A stretch of 64,000 nucleotides of DNA. Source: Colocasia esculenta. Its lineage: Eukaryota; Streptophyta; Magnoliopsida; Alismatales; Araceae. The notes beneath the pieces were generated by a model. The model searched no databases. It was not told where the DNA came from and saw only the letters and a program-made list of their open reading frames with translations. The DNA lies in the NCBI GenBank assembly GCA_014218235.1, contig CM024753.1:183806348-183870347 (forward strand), read 5' to 3'. Shown here one piece after another: positions 1 through 12,172 of this stretch. Position 1 is the stretch's first letter, and each line of letters starts with the position of its first letter. The translations under genes were made by a program, and so were the position numbers.

Positions 1-126
1 CTATATGTCTATTATTTTAATGGCTACAACTATTGCAGATAAGTCCCTCTTGGAATCTCTTTTCCGCAAATCCTGCACACCTTCCAAGCCCTTTTGTGTG
101 TGACCCGATAGACTTAATATTAAGTT
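1..126. other. Flanking non-coding DNA left of the first solo LTR
   Basis: No coding sequence is visible. It reads as one piece of older non-coding repeat DNA that resumes at 3059 once the solo LTR is removed, and probably resumes again at 62593 beyond element C. The last five bases (122-126, AAGTT) are the left target duplication of the solo LTR. Confidence 0.5.
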
Positions 127-3053
127 TGTAACAACCCGCTATTTTGAATAAAAGAAAAATAACAATAATAAATTTTGAATAAAAATGGGTAAACGGTTAA
201 ACGAATAATCCAATGGAACTATTTGGCCAATAAATGGCCAAAATCAAAGGATGTGATACTTAAAATTCATAGTCACCAAATACATTTGAATGAAAAAGGT
301 CCTTTAGGCTTATACAAGGGTTAAGTGGGCCATTAATCATGACCTAAACCTAAGTCCAGTCTGAGAGCACGAAATTACTCTCTATGACTTGCTATAATTA
401 GGGTTGGATTAAAAAGGAAATAGCATTAGAGGAAGTTCTAGTCATAGTAGGATTGCTACCATGGGTTTTGGAAACACCAAAACTCAGAATATAGTAAGCC
501 TAGCCATATAAAACCATCATGAGACTCCCTAGGCCGACTTTAGCAAGCACTCTTCGTTGCTAGACGTGGGAAGGACGCCTCCAGAAGCTTGGATTGGTGA
601 AGAACATCTTCCCCAAGCCTCTGCATCAATCCAGAATGTTTCAGTGATTTTAAGCAACCAAAGGTAGGTGTTCTCGGGCTTAATCTAAACATTGCACATA
701 TCTTTAGTAAGAGCATTGAATCTAGTTTCTTATGCATGTGTTTTCCCCAATTTTTATGAACCATGTGAGTCATAATAAGCGTTTTCTAAGAGTCGCACAT
801 GTTTAGAGCTTTATGTGTTCTTACTATTTTTCACACAAACCAAGGCCAATTGGGTCAAACCAAAACAATGATTCTCTTCTACTTATTGTCCTCGACACCT
901 TTCATGTTCAGAGTTTTGTCTAAAGATTGCTATACTTCGAGTTATAAGCCTATTATGAAAGATTGTAGCATTTTTCTGGGTTTCGGGCAAGATCCAAGAA
1001 CGCGACCACTTCAGACGTCGCGTTTCTGTGCCCACACCGATTCTGTGTCGTCGAGTCGATGTCTGTACCGATTGCCTTCAACGCGTCCATCGTGATCGAT
1101 GCGTTTCTAAGTCCACATCAATTCCGGTTCGACATCGACTCTGGAAGGAATCGATCTCATATCGACTCCGTTTGTGACCATCACCACACTGATTCTGTCA
1201 GTAATCTCTCTCACATCGATTTTGGAAGGAATCGATCTCACACCGACTCTGTCAGTAAACGTTCCTACATCGACTCTGACAGTAATCGATCCCACATCGA
1301 TTCCGGTTATACATAGACTCTGGCACTAATCGTTCCCACATCGACTCTGTCAGTAATCGTTCTCACATCGATTCTGACAGTAATCGATCCCACATCGATT
1401 CCGGTTATACATCAATTCTCGTTGAAATCATTGCCACATTGATTCTGGTAGTAGTCGTTTCAACATCGATTCACGTTATGTGCCGATGAGTCGATGTCTG
1501 CACCGATTACCTTAAATGCGTCCATCGTGACCGTCGCATTTCTGTACCGATGGCCATGAACACATCAGTGTAAACCGTCGTGTTTCTGTTCTGAATCGAT
1601 TATTCACATCGACTATCTCTAACCGCGACCGTTAGGTCCGTCACGATTCAACCACTTTGCACAGAGTCTTGTTTTAGCTGTGTTTGGTCCTCTGAAGTGC
1701 GACGACTGAACCCGTCGCGATTCAAAGGCCAACCCGAGACTATTTCCTTTAGTTAGACAGTCAAACATGTGTATGTCTTGGTCTGTGATCATATTACTTA
1801 GTTGTGCATTGGTCTAAAAGTGATCAACCCACTAGAAAACCATAATAACATGAATATGATTCTAATGCTTGATATGAAGCGATTGATCTTACGTTTATTT
1901 GATTATCATCTTGTCCTTGTGATCTAGCTTGATATGAAATATGTCATACCATAAATTGTGCTATGAATCTATGAAGGAAACATGCTATAGATGGACTTGC
2001 TTAGTTTAAAGTTTTTCCTTATATGATACTTGCTATGGCTTTTCGGATGTGGATTTTCCTTATTTGTTATTTATCTATAATCTTGTCAAGACATTAAAGT
2101 TTATGAAGATTAAAACAAGTTGTTATGCTGTCTAATTGATCTCTCGAGCTATTGTCCTATCTTGAACTCTATGAATGATCATGTCCTTGTGACTACGAGC
2201 TTGTTCTTGGAAATCTGTGGCCATAATATGTATATGTTTGATCGGCACAACGTGGGACTTTGGTCCATTTGACTAAATGCATGTACAAATAAGGGCTCTG
2301 TCTGGTCCTGGGGAGGAGCGCCCCAACGTACTTATAAACTACAAAAGTATGGACTTGTGTTGTGTGGCATGACACCAGTATGTGTGCAAGATTTGAATGT
2401 GCCTTTATGTGATAAGATAAGTTTGATCCGTAAGATTATGTGATATATGTGTGAATGTGGCCAAAAAAAAAAATTCTTGCTTATGTGATACGATCTTATT
2501 CTTGAACTCTTTGTCCAATGTATATGAAAGTCAATACATGATTTGTTATGATATCCTTTGGTCAACTCATTATGTTCAGCTGTTCAACTTGATTAGCTGT
2601 GTCATGCATGTTTAGTCATCATGTTTTAGTAGAGAATCTGCTCACTTAAAACGCTAATCACGTATAGTAGTGCCCGCACATTGAGATATAAATCCTACTG
2701 GGTGTTAGTGCACTCACACCTATTTTTTCCAACATTTCAAGTATTAGTGACGAACATGAGGACACTGATGGGGAGGGGCACGAGTGAAGAGCACCCTTTC
2801 ATTGGAAGCTGTGATGTTAGAGTCTGGTTATCTGGAGTATTACTGGTGTTAGTAGTACCTTTTCTTTGAGTGTGTCATGTAATTTGAATAATGGGCCCTA
2901 TGTCTGGCTCTGGCATTTATTAGATGTAATAGAACGTTGTTATTTTGATTTTAATGAGATTTAGTTTATATTGATGTCATATCCAATATTTATCGCTCTA
3001 TTTATGATCCGATCACAACTGCGCGTTCTGAATTTCCGCGTCGGGGCGTGACA
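127..3053 (+). mobile_element. Solo LTR of a long-LTR Gypsy (chromovirus-like) retrotransposon
   Basis: The unit begins TGTAACAACCCG and ends GGGGCGTGACA and is flanked by a perfect 5-bp duplication, AAGTT, at 122-126 and 3054-3058. No internal retroviral domains are present, so it is a solo LTR of 2927 bp left by recombination between the two LTRs of a former element. It shares with elements D and F the short motif TCCTACTGGG (near 2693) about 350 bp before the 3' end, and a related polyadenylation-side segment (near 2893-2935). It belongs to the same broad LTR type as F, whose integrase ends in a chromodomain. Orientation is inferred from those shared motifs. Confidence 0.9.
1040..1660 (+). 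repeat. Array of ATCGATT/ATCGACT motifs in the solo LTR
   Basis: Irregular tandem units of roughly 25-30 bp contain CACATCGATT, CACATCGACTCTG or AATCGATC cores, more than twenty copies in about 600 bp. Reading frames across it (for example 1059-1316) give repetitive Ser/His/Asp peptides and are by-products of the repeat. It lies in the U3-like half of the LTR. Confidence 0.8.
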
Positions 3054-3058
3054 AAGTT

Positions 3059-3339
3059 GGTTGTGGATTCATGAGCCACTAAATCTCCATTTAATGTTCA
3101 TATCCTATGGATTATACCTCTGAAGTCAGATCATAAGAATTAACCACATAATTCTTATACAACTCTTAAGTCCATTGTCTTAAAAGTTTAAGAGCATCCA
3201 CAAGTTACGGTCACTCCAAAGATAGCGTCATAACTCCTAAATGATATCAGAAATAATCATTCCATTGATACCTTTCAATCATTAATTATCGTGCAACAAT
3301 GTCCTTCAATTATAATATCTCAGATTAAATAAAATTATT
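3059..3339. other. Non-coding flank between the solo LTR and element C
   Basis: AT-rich, no coding sequence. It resembles old LTR or intergenic DNA continuous with 1-126. The last five bases, TTATT (3335-3339), are the left flank of element C; the right flank is CTGTT (62593-62597), so any target duplication of C has decayed. Confidence 0.5.
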
Positions 3340-3769
3340 TGTTGAATCACTATTATATTTATCCTTTGTTTTGGTAATAACTAAAATTCATGGATATCTT
3401 AAATATATTTGTTTTATTGATAACTGCACTTTTGCATGTCCATATAATAATATATGTACAAATAATTATCAAAACATTCTCATAATATCATTTCTCTGAT
3501 GTCTTGACGACAGATAACATTCATGTCGACAGACATAGATGTGCGTGGACACAGGATGTCAATGCGTCGACATATGTATCGACACATGATGATCATGCAT
3601 TGGCCTATACTTTTCAGCTCATGATTATTGATCTCCTTATTTCTTTTCTATTTGTTTTGGTGTGAACAACAAAATCTTGGATATATCAAATATATTTTCT
3701 CTCATTTTTGTCTTGAATATATTTGTTGCTATAAAGATTGCTCTTCAACTAGTCACAAGTCGAAGTTAG

Positions 3770-4215
3770 TCTTCGATTGGTGAAGGTTTGCACTGACTTT
3801 TATCAATTATTGGTCGACAGATAATGGTTGATCGGTTGATAGATATTGGTTGATCGGTCGACAGATCCATCAATTGGTGTTTAAGTTTCTATCGATTGGT
3901 GAACAAATTTTATACCGATTACTGTTTAAAATGTTCTGATTGGTGAACACTTAAGTTATAATCTTCTGATTGGTGAACAAATGTTATGTTTTCATTTCGA
4001 TTGGCTTACAAGCGTTTTGATTAGTGAACACTTGATTTAAGATGTTCTGATTGGTGAATAAATATCCAGATTCATTCTAATTATTGTTATATTCATTCTG
4101 CTTGGTGTTTATATAACTTCAAACACATCGATTGGTGTTATAAATGCCTTTCACTTATATTCTGCATCGATTACTGATGACTTACTCTTGTCCGCATTGA
4201 TTAATGAACAACATG
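3770..4215 (+). repeat. CGATTGGTGAAC array in the 5' LTR of C
   Basis: About seventeen degenerate copies of CGATTGGTGAAC or CGATTACTG spaced 20-35 bp apart, ending about 450 bp upstream of the TATA box. The 3' LTR has the matching array at 9590-10030. Several CCGATTGG copies in the 3' LTR are CTGATTGG in this copy, the change expected from deamination of methylated CpG. CGATTGG read on the other strand contains a CCAAT box. Confidence 0.85.
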
Positions 4216-4663
4216 TCTTTGGCACCCAATGAAAATTTAAATATTCTTCAAATCTATAAGTTATTTATGATGTGTGCTTTCTATCTTTTGATGATAGATA
4301 AAGAAAGGTGTCAGCAGAAAATGAGGACTAAAAGAACTCATTCTTTCTTGCTAGATAGAAAGGCAACTACCTAGTGTAGTACGCTGTTAGCTGGAAATAT
4401 GGACTTCTGCATAAGAAGATATGGGCTAACTGACACAAGACTTCTCTAGTCTAACATTCTCTTCCATGCATTTATTATATGCAGGTCTACAATACATAGA
4501 CACATCGTTGGGCCTGCTACTGTTGCCCTTGGAAACATGCTCTAGCTGGAAGACTCTCCCCTGTTCCAAGGAGACAATAGGCATAAGAAGACATCCGTTA
4601 GACTCAGAAGAAGGAGAGGAAGAGCTCCAATGGCTATCATTCAATGGTCCTCTTCAGTTGCTT

Positions 4664-4670
4664 TATAAAT
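4664..4670 (+). promoter_or_regulatory. TATA box of the C 5' LTR
   Basis: TATAAAT inside GCTTTATAAATGATG. The matching site in the 3' LTR is TATAAAAT at 60093-60100, and the related LTR of B has CATAAAAGG at 48474-48482. The common position in three LTRs supports it as the RNA polymerase II promoter. Confidence 0.6.
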
Positions 4671-5576
4671 GATGAAGGCTCTGAAGCAGAAGACAAGAGA
4701 GAAAATATGAAGATCCTTCTGAAAGAGTGCTTATCTAGTAAGGAGCCTAAGCGACACACACACTCAAAGAAAAGAGAGAAAGATTGCTCGAGACAATTCA
4801 TATAAGATTGTGCCCAAGCAGAAATCATCTCAAGCTTTCAAGCAATTCAAGCCTTCTCTCATTCTCAACTCTCTCTGTATGTCTTTGTAAATCTGTGAGA
4901 GAGTTTCTTCCTGAGAGTCTGAGCATCCTTCTCATTCTTTAAATCTCAGGTTGTTGTTGGAGATCAATTAGCCAAGTTCCTATTTCCAGAACTTGATCTT
5001 CACAACTTGCTCTTTCTTTTCTAAAGAAGAGCTGGGTTGTTCCTCTTCATTTGAAGAGAAGGCTTGCTGTGTAAGTGTTCCCCTTGGGTAGAAGGGAAGA
5101 CCAGCTTGTGTTGGGTGTTGTAAACATGCTGGGATTTGTACCAGTGAGTTGCTTTTGAGCTCGCAAAAGAAGCACCTGGTTGAGGTTAAACAGTGGGCTA
5201 TCTTCGTGCCCAGAAAAAGAAGAAGACCAGTAAGGAGATGTGTGTAATTGCCCCTTGGGTTGAAGGGAAGACCAGCAGGTATGTGGGGTGTATGCCCCTT
5301 GTTTAAGGGAAGATCAAGGATTATTTGGTGCTTACTGAAATCCCAAGATTTGCTTGGGGACTAGACGTAGGACTTCCATTTGGAAGGGCCGAACCAGGAT
5401 AAATATTTGTTTTTATTGTGTGTAATTGCTTTCACTCATTTAACTTTCATCGCACATGATTTTAATCACTAACCAAAGTTTTAAGTGGTAAATTTGTTTT
5501 CAGATTTCTATTTCTATCTGTTCACCCCCCCCCCCCCTCTCTAGGTGTTTAGTGCTTGCTGTCATGGGCCAATAAG

Positions 5577-5588
5577 TGGTAACAGAGT
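5577..5588 (+). other. Primer-binding site of C (initiator Met tRNA)
   Basis: TGGTAACAGAGT starts two bases after the LTR and differs at two positions from the plant initiator-methionine site TGGTATCAGAGC found intact in element A. A second near copy, TGGTATCAGAGA, occurs at 5614-5625. Confidence 0.75.
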
Positions 5589-5670
5589 TGTGGTCTCTGT
5601 TGAAGTACTGATATCAACAAGTGGTATCAGAGAAGCATTTGAAGATCCAACGATCTAGGAGCAAATATCA

Positions 5671-7085
5671 ATGGCAGCTCAATGATTTGCAGAAGGGCAA
5701 TCTATATTCCGATCTCCACTATTTGATGGTGAGGACTATATTTACTGGAAGATAAGGATGGAGTTCTTCCTACAAGGCTACGACTACCAACTCTGGATCA
5801 TCATAGAAGATGGTAGCCTCCAAATATCTAAGCTCAAAGAAGAATGGACTTATGACGATAGAAAGAAGATATCCTTGAACAATAAAGCTAAGATCTTCAT
5901 GTGTTGCGCACTATCAAGGCAAGAATTCAACAGAATCTTTGCAAGCAAGACAACAAAAGAGATGTGGGACAAGTTGAAGCTCACTTATGAAGGAACGGAC
6001 AAAATTTTAGGAGACTAGGATTGACATCCTTATCACAATATAAAAAATTCTAAATGAAACTATGTGAGTCCATATCTCAAATGTACAATAATTTCACTGA
6101 AATCATTAATGGTGTTGCAGGTCTTGTTAAGAAGTATAGCTAGGGAGAAATGGTCAGAAAGATCTTAAGATCTCTCTCAGTGCAATGGACACCAAAAGTG
6201 ACGGCAATAAAAGAAGCACCTGGCTGAGGTTAAATAGTGGGCTGCCTTCTTGCCCAAAAAGAGAAGAAGACCAATAGGGAGCTCAGTGTAATTTTCCTTT
6301 GTATTGAAGGGAAGACAAGTGGATGTACTGGGTGCAGGCCCCTTATTTAAGGGAAGACCAATGATTACTTCGTGGTTAGTGAAACCCAATATTTGCTTGA
6401 GGACTGGACGTAGGACTTCCATTTTAAAGGGAAGAACCATGATAAATCCTTGTGTTCATTGTGTGTGATTGCTTCCGCTCATTTAACCTTCATCACATAA
6501 TTTTATTCACTAACCAAAATTTTAAGTGCTCAATTTGCTTTCAGATTTTTATTTCTACCTATTCACCCCCCCCCCCTCTAGGTGTTTAGTGCATGCTGTC
6601 ATAGGGCAACAAATGATCTCTCAGCAATGTCACTTGAAAAGCTCATAGGGTCATTAATGGCTCATGAGATCAATATGGAGAGATAAGGGAAAAGCTCATT
6701 CAGAAAGCTAAACAATGCATTCAAGGCAGAAGAAAGCACATCGGATGAAGCCATTGTTAGTGAGAGCAGTGACATTGACAGTGAAGAAGAAGTTATCCGA
6801 AAGATCTTAGCCGAAAGGAAAGAGAAAAAGAAGAAGGAACCAATGTGCTATGAATGTAAGCAATCTGAACATCTAAGGTCAGATTGTCCAAAGCTTAGAA
6901 GGTCTGAAAAGTAAGAAAAAAGGAAAATAAAAGAGGAGAAACACAAGAAATACAAAAGGAAGACCATGACAGTAACATGGGACAACTCCTCAAATAGCTC
7001 AAGATCCAAAGAAGAAGAAGAAAATGCCAACTTAACCTTGATGAACATAACAAAAAGGCATTCAAGTGGATATGGTTACAGGATG
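5671..7085 (+). pseudogene. gag: Degraded gag of element C
   Basis: The ATG at 5671 matches the start used in element A, but the fifth codon is TGA. The N-terminal capsid-type region (5700-6016) retains PLFDGEDYIYWKIRMEFFLQG and EFNRIFASKTTKEMWDKL; a frame change and stops follow after 6016. The coding region is interrupted at 6211-6611 by a stray LTR fragment and resumes at 6612 with the MSLEKLIGSLMAHEI segment. A single zinc knuckle, CYECKQSEHLRSDC (CX2CX4HX4C), lies at about 6847-6888. The long coiled coil seen in gag of A is missing. The family function is the structural protein of the cytoplasmic particle, with the knuckle binding genomic RNA. With at least three stops it is non-functional. 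Confidence 0.85.
6211..6611 (+). repeat. Truncated LTR (U5) fragment inserted inside gag of C
   Basis: About 400 bp are colinear with the last part of the C LTR (compare 5171-5574), from AAGAAGCACCTGG to the exact LTR terminus GGGCAACA. The gag reading resumes immediately after. The left border lies in the sequence AAAGAAGC shared by gag and LTR. It resembles the 3' LTR of C more than the 5' LTR at several positions (CTGAGGTTAAATAGTGGG). A reverse-transcription template switch or a 5'-truncated insertion would explain it. Confidence 0.8.
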
Positions 7086-7487
7086 CTCAAAAGCATCTGA
7101 CTGATGACTACCTACTCTTCATCTCACTCTAATCAGAAGAGGAAGTAGTCATAAATATCTTTAATTTATGATTAGTTTATAGTCTTTAAATTACAGTACT
7201 ACTTACATATGCATAAAGTTTTCTTTGTAAGGCTAATGTAGAGAATTTTCTTGAAGACCTGACAAAACAACAACAAATAGATATGACATGCAGACATCAA
7301 GTAAAATCAAGCTATCTAACAAGGTTTAGAGTCTGGTTGTTGACAGACGAAGCACAGGTCAACAAACAAGGTTTACATGTCGACATATGGTGTCAAATCG
7401 ATCGATTGACAAGAAGAACTTGTGAAGATTTGCCAAGCATCAACTAAGGGGGAGCCTCACACTCAGGGGGAGCATCACACTAAGGGG
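7086..7487 (+). other. Post-gag internal region of C, pol deleted
   Basis: Non-coding, and colinear with the equivalent region of element B at 25023-25354. It starts at a remnant of the protease region (GGATGCTCAA) and then follows sequence absent from element A, with repeated GGGGGAG tracts. Because B and C share this deletion structure, the loss of pol predates both insertions. Confidence 0.7.
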
Positions 7488-8934
7488 TGTAGAAATGCCA
7501 AATTTGACAGCATACCAAGTAAATTTCATGTTATACTGCAATGCCTCAAAGTCTCTCTCCTCAATTAACTATTTGAGTGATTTTCCTATTTTTCTAGATT
7601 TTATAGATTTTTTAGGAATTTTTCTAAGGCTCTCGGGGATCCTCTTTACACAAGTTGATTTGTGACAAACACAGTGGTCATGGTTTAGGTAGTTGATTCG
7701 CGACCGGTAGCGTCGTCGCGTATTAAGTTCCTATCTATTCTGACCTTTGTTCTGATTTATAATCGCGTCCACTTCAGTCGTCGCGTTTAAGACTTTCCAT
7801 TCTCATTTTTTTGGCAATTTTCAAAATGGTTTTTAGAAAGTATTTATTTCTAACTATAAACGCGTCCACTCATGTCGTCATATTTTTGACCTTCCATTAT
7901 TTAAAAGATCGATTCCTATTAAAAAATCGATTCTTTACAATACGTGACAGCTCATGTCGTTGCGATTCAAAATTTTCTTTTATTAAAATTGGAAAGAATA
8001 TGATAAATATTGGAAGTGTCAGAAGCGCAATGACCCATGTGGTTGCGATTTTCATAACTTCTATATTTAAAGTATGGAAAGAGCCAGTTGAAGTAAGGCA
8101 AGGTTTTAACCGCGACGCTTTAGTCGGTCGCGATTAATCTTGAAAGGTGACCACTGTGTCCATCATGATTTACATTTTCTCCCCTATAAAAGGACCCTCG
8201 TGGCCATCTTTTTTTAAGAGAGTTCCAAGAGTCATAGGTGAAGCCCTGCTGCAATCTAAAGCCAACAGACCCCGATGAGTGAAGAGAAGAACTCCCCTTC
8301 AAGCAAGCTTCAAGTGTTCTTCACTTGGAGAATTGCTGCCAACTGCCAAGTGTTCATTGGAGCAAGAGCGAGGAGTCTTCTTCCTCATCATCAACCTCTG
8401 CTGCGCCTGGGCTTCTTCATCAAATTCTTCTTCTCTCCCTTGTGTTCTTTTTTATTTAGTGCATGCATCTATCACTTTAGTCTTTTGTTATTCACATCAC
8501 ACACATCACTCATCTTCACACCTACACTTTTAGGGGTTTTACATCACCTCCACAAGGTGTGTTCAAGCCCATGCAAGTTCTCTTTTTTATTCTTTTGAAT
8601 TTGATACTACGCAACTTGGTCTAATAGTCCCTTTCACTTGTTTATTTGATTTTTCTTGCAAGGTACCCAATCAATTAAAGTCTTCTTCACCGGCCGGCCG
8701 ATTGGAGAAGTAAGAGTCAACCCACCACATCACTTTCGTGATCTTTGAGTGAAGGTAAGTAACCCATCCTTCTCTCTCTCCTTCGGTACCCACGTGTACC
8801 TGGCGATCACACTCCATCTCTAGTGCACACACACACTCTCTCCCTCTTCTCCCTTCTTTTCACTCATCATATTTATCATAAAATATTTTTCTTTTTTTAA
8901 AATATTTCTTTGTGGAATTTTAAGCGTGTTCACA
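7488..8934 (+). mobile_element. Solo LTR S1 inserted in the internal region of C
   Basis: Begins TGTAGAAATGCC and ends GTGTTCACA. The left flank is AGGGG and the right flank AATGGG, a decayed duplication. The first ~90 bp match the reverse complement of the right end of S2 (60769-62368), so both are the same family in opposite orientations. It contains alternating CGCGTCC and GTCGTCGCG motifs (7700-8140) and TATAAAAGG at 8185. No internal retroelement sequence is present. The apparent open frames at 8275-8598 are LTR leader sequence. Confidence 0.75.
8185..8192 (+). promoter_or_regulatory. TATA box of solo LTR S1
   Basis: TATAAAAG lies about 45 bp downstream of the CpG motif array and 750 bp before the LTR end, a usual U3 position. 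Assigned by sequence and position only. Confidence 0.5.
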
Positions 8935-9173
8935 AATGGGAGTTACAACTTTATGACAATAATGTTGAACCCCTCCCCTTCAACTCAAAAATGGTAAGAA
9001 GTCTCTACAACAATTGAAAAGGGTAAGAACTGTCAATGGTAAGAACTTTCCATTTTGGCTATAGACAAAAAGGGGATTAATAATATCCCTAAATTTTCTG
9101 TTCAATGTCTTATTTTGAATAATCTGTTTCATAAAATTCTCATAAGTTTTGTCATCACCAAAAAAGAGAAGAT
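8935..9173 (+). other. 3' internal tail of C with decayed polypurine tract
   Basis: Colinear with 38264-38452 of element B (TGGTAAGAAGTCTCTACAA versus TGGTAGGAAGTCTCTACAA). It ends in AAAAAGAGAAGAT next to the LTR, a decayed form of the AAAGGGGGAGAT tract that B keeps. Non-coding. Confidence 0.7.
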
Positions 9174-10294
9174 TGTTGAACCACTCTTATATTTATCCCT
9201 TATTTTGGTGATAACTAAAATTCATGGATATCATAAATATTTCTTTTATTGAAAATTGTCCTCATGTATATCCATATAATAATATCTATACAAATAATCA
9301 TCAAAGTATTCTCATAATATCATTTCTCTGATTTCTTATCGATAGATAACATTCTTGTGTTGATAGATATAGATGTGCGTCGACACAAGATGTCAATGTG
9401 TCGACATATGTGTTCATATGTCGACCTATATTTTTTTCTCTTGATTGTTGGTCTCTTTATTTCCTTTCTATTTATTTGGTGTGAACAAAAAACTCTTGAA
9501 TATAGCAAATATATTTTCGCTCATGTTTGTCTTGAATATTTGTTGTTATAAAGATTTGCTCATCAACTGATCACAAATCGAAGTTAGACTTCGACTGATG
9601 AAGGTTTGCATTGAGTTTTATCGATTATCGGTTGACAGATAATTGTTGATTGGTCAACATATATTGGTTGATCGGTCGACAGATCCATCGATTGGTGTTT
9701 AAGTTTCTATTGATTGGTGAAAAAATGTCAAATCGATTATTGTTTAAAATGTTCCGATTGGTGAACACTTAAGTTATAACCTTCCGATTGGTGAACAAAT
9801 GTTCTATTTTCATTCCGATTGACTTACAAGCATTCCAGTTAGTGAACACTTGACTTAAGATGTTTCGATTGGTGAACAAATGGCCATATTCATTGTGATT
9901 ATTGTTATATTCATTCTGATTGGTGTTTATATGACTTCAAACACATCGATTGGTGTTATAAATGTCTTTCACTTATATTGTGCACCGATTACTGATGACT
10001 TACTCTTCTCTACATCGGTTAATGAACAAAATGTCTTTGGCGCCCAATGAAAATTCAAATATCATTAAAATCATTAAGTTATTCATGTTGTGTGATTTCT
10101 ATCTTTTTATGGTAGGTAAAGAAATGTGTTAGTAGAAAATGAGTACTAAAAGGACTCCTTCTTTCCTGCTAAACAGAAAGGCAACTACCTATCGTAGTAT
10201 GCTGTCAGATGGAAATATGAACTTCAGCATAAGAAGGTATGGGCTAACTGACGCATGAATTCTCTGGTCTAATATTCTCTTCCATGCATTTATT
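9174..10294 (+). repeat. 3' LTR of C, first segment
   Basis: Starts TGTTGAACCACTC and is colinear with 3340-4476, including the CGATTGGTGAAC array (9590-10030). It stops at ATT (10292-10294), the left target duplication of the CACTA element. The uninterrupted 5' LTR reads straight through this point (CATGCATTTATTATATGCAGG near 4466), which gives the empty site. Confidence 0.88.
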
Positions 10295-10640
10295 CACAAC
10301 AAGAAAAAGTGGTATTTTCGACGGCAAACATCTGTCGGAAATCTGTCGAAAAAGGACATTTCTGACCACTTTCTGGGGACTGACCGTCAGAAACAATCCG
10401 TCGAAAAAAAAGTCAGAAATTACCGACGGCAACAAATTACGTCGGTAAATCCATCGGTATTTCTGACAGAAATAATCATCAAAAAATAAATCTTCTGACC
10501 AATTTATCGATGAAAAAAATCCGTCGGTAAATTCCGACGGCATAATCGGTCAGAAAGTCCATCGGAAATTTCCACACCTTGGCCGATGGATAGTTTCCGT
10601 CGAAAATCATGTCTGCCGACGTTTTTTTCGACGGAAACTT
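10295..10640 (+). repeat. Left terminal inverted repeat and sub-terminal repeats of the CACTA
   Basis: About 14 bp of terminal homology to the right end, followed by dense copies of CTGTCGG, CCGTCGG, CCGACGG and TTTCGACGG in both orientations. In En/Spm these sub-terminal repeats are the binding sites of the accessory protein TnpA. Confidence 0.85.
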
Positions 10641-11030
10641 TTCTTCAGAAAATCCATCTGAATAAATATTTTTATTGTTTTTAAAAATTATAATTAGATA
10701 ATAAAGATAAATTCAAAAATTTGCCAAAATAATATTCATAGGAACATCCACAATAAATAACAATTAACATAAAATCATCAATCACAACAAATATAGAACA
10801 TACACAATAATAACAAATACAAAATCAAGAAAGATCTGTTGGATCGTCCTCTCTACCCGCCTCATGATCGTCAGTGTTAGATGATCCTATATTATAAAAA
10901 TAAACATTAGAAATATAAATAAAATTAATATACATATATTATTTTTTAAAATTTAAATTCAGAATATATGAATATTCACTAAGTGTAATTAGAAAATATT
11001 TCTGATCATTTACAGTTGGATTTTTTTTTT
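10641..11030. other. AT-rich spacer inside the CACTA
   Basis: AT-rich with oligo-A/T runs. No coding sequence or repeat was recognised. Confidence 0.5.
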
Positions 11031-12172
11031 TTAAAGATTAGTGTTTTGAGCGTCGAATCCAAACCGGGAATCCGATTAGGATTCCGTCAATTCCCACACG
11101 TCACTCTCACCCACTCGGTCGTGTCGGAGTGAACGGCACACCGATCAGATCCCTATTTCAGATTTTGGACCCCCTGCTTGCGTGTTCTAACCCTTTTTAT
11201 TTGGATTTTTTTTAAGATTAGTGGTTTGAGCGCCGAACCCAAACCGAGAATCCGATTAGGATTCTGTCAGTTTCCACACGTCACTCTTACCAACCCGGTC
11301 ATGTCGGAGTGAACGTCATGTCAATCGGATCCCTATTTCAGATTTTAGACCCCCGGCTTGCGTGTTCTAACCCTTTTCATTTGAATTTTTTTAAAATTAG
11401 TGGTTTGAGCGCCGAACCCAAATTGGGAATCTGATTAGGATTCCATCGGTTCCCACACATCACTCTCATCAACCCAGTTGTGTCGGAACCGACTTGCGTG
11501 TTCTAACCCTTTTCATTTGGATTTTTTTAAGATTATTGGTTTGAACGCCGAACCCAAACCAAGAATCCGATTAGGATTCCGTCAGTTCCCACTCGTCACT
11601 CTCACCCACTCGATCGTGTCGGAGCAAACGACACATCGACCGGATCTCTATTTCAAATTTTGGACCCCCGGCTTGTATGTTCTAACTCTTTTCATTTGGA
11701 TTCTTTTAAGATTAGTGGTTTGAGTGCTGAACCTAAAACGAAAATCTGATCAGGATTTCGTCAGTTCCCACACGTCACTCTCACCCACCCGGTCGTGTCG
11801 AAGTGAATGGCATGCAGATCGGATCCCTATTTCAGATTTTGGACCCCCAACTTGCGTGTTCTAACCCTTTTCATTTGGGTTTTTTTTAAGATTAGAGGTT
11901 TGAACGCCGAACCCAAACCGGGAATTCGATTAGGATTCCGTCAATTCCCACATGTCACTCTCACCCACCCGGTCGTGTCAGAGCAAACGACACACCAATG
12001 AGATCCCTATTTTAGATTTTGGACCCCCAGCTTGCGTGTTCTAACCCTTTTCATTTGGATTTTTTTATGATTAGTAGTTTGAGCGCCGAACCCAAACTGG
12101 GAATCCGATTAGGATTCTGTCAGTTCCCACACGTCACTCTCACCCAGCCAGTTGTGTCGGAGTGAATGGTAC
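11031..12172. repeat. Tandem array of ~180-bp units inside the CACTA, left block
   Basis: GATTAGTGGTTTGAGCGCC recurs at 11036, 11216, about 11395, 11531, 11710, 11890 and 12069, giving a period of 179-180 bp with one shortened unit. Units also share TTAGGATTCCGTC and TTTTGGACCCCC. The array is broken by element D and continues at 20152. Open frames such as 11478-11723 are repeat translations, not genes. Confidence 0.9.

Larger units (their letters stand above)
3340..5574 (+). repeat. 5' LTR of element C
   Basis: Begins TGTTGAATCAC and ends at a decayed terminus (CCAATA where the family has CCAACA), immediately before the primer-binding site. It holds a GTCGAC cluster (3523-3600), a CGATTGG array (3770-4215), a TATA box (4664) and the conserved 3' segment GGGGACTAGACGTAGG near 5355. 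A C14 homopolymer lies at 5525-5538. Confidence 0.88.

Noticed and set aside
8275..8598. 107-codon frame with a hydrophobic segment
   Set aside because: It lies in the leader part of solo LTR S1 and overlaps a second frame; no partner or conservation evidence.
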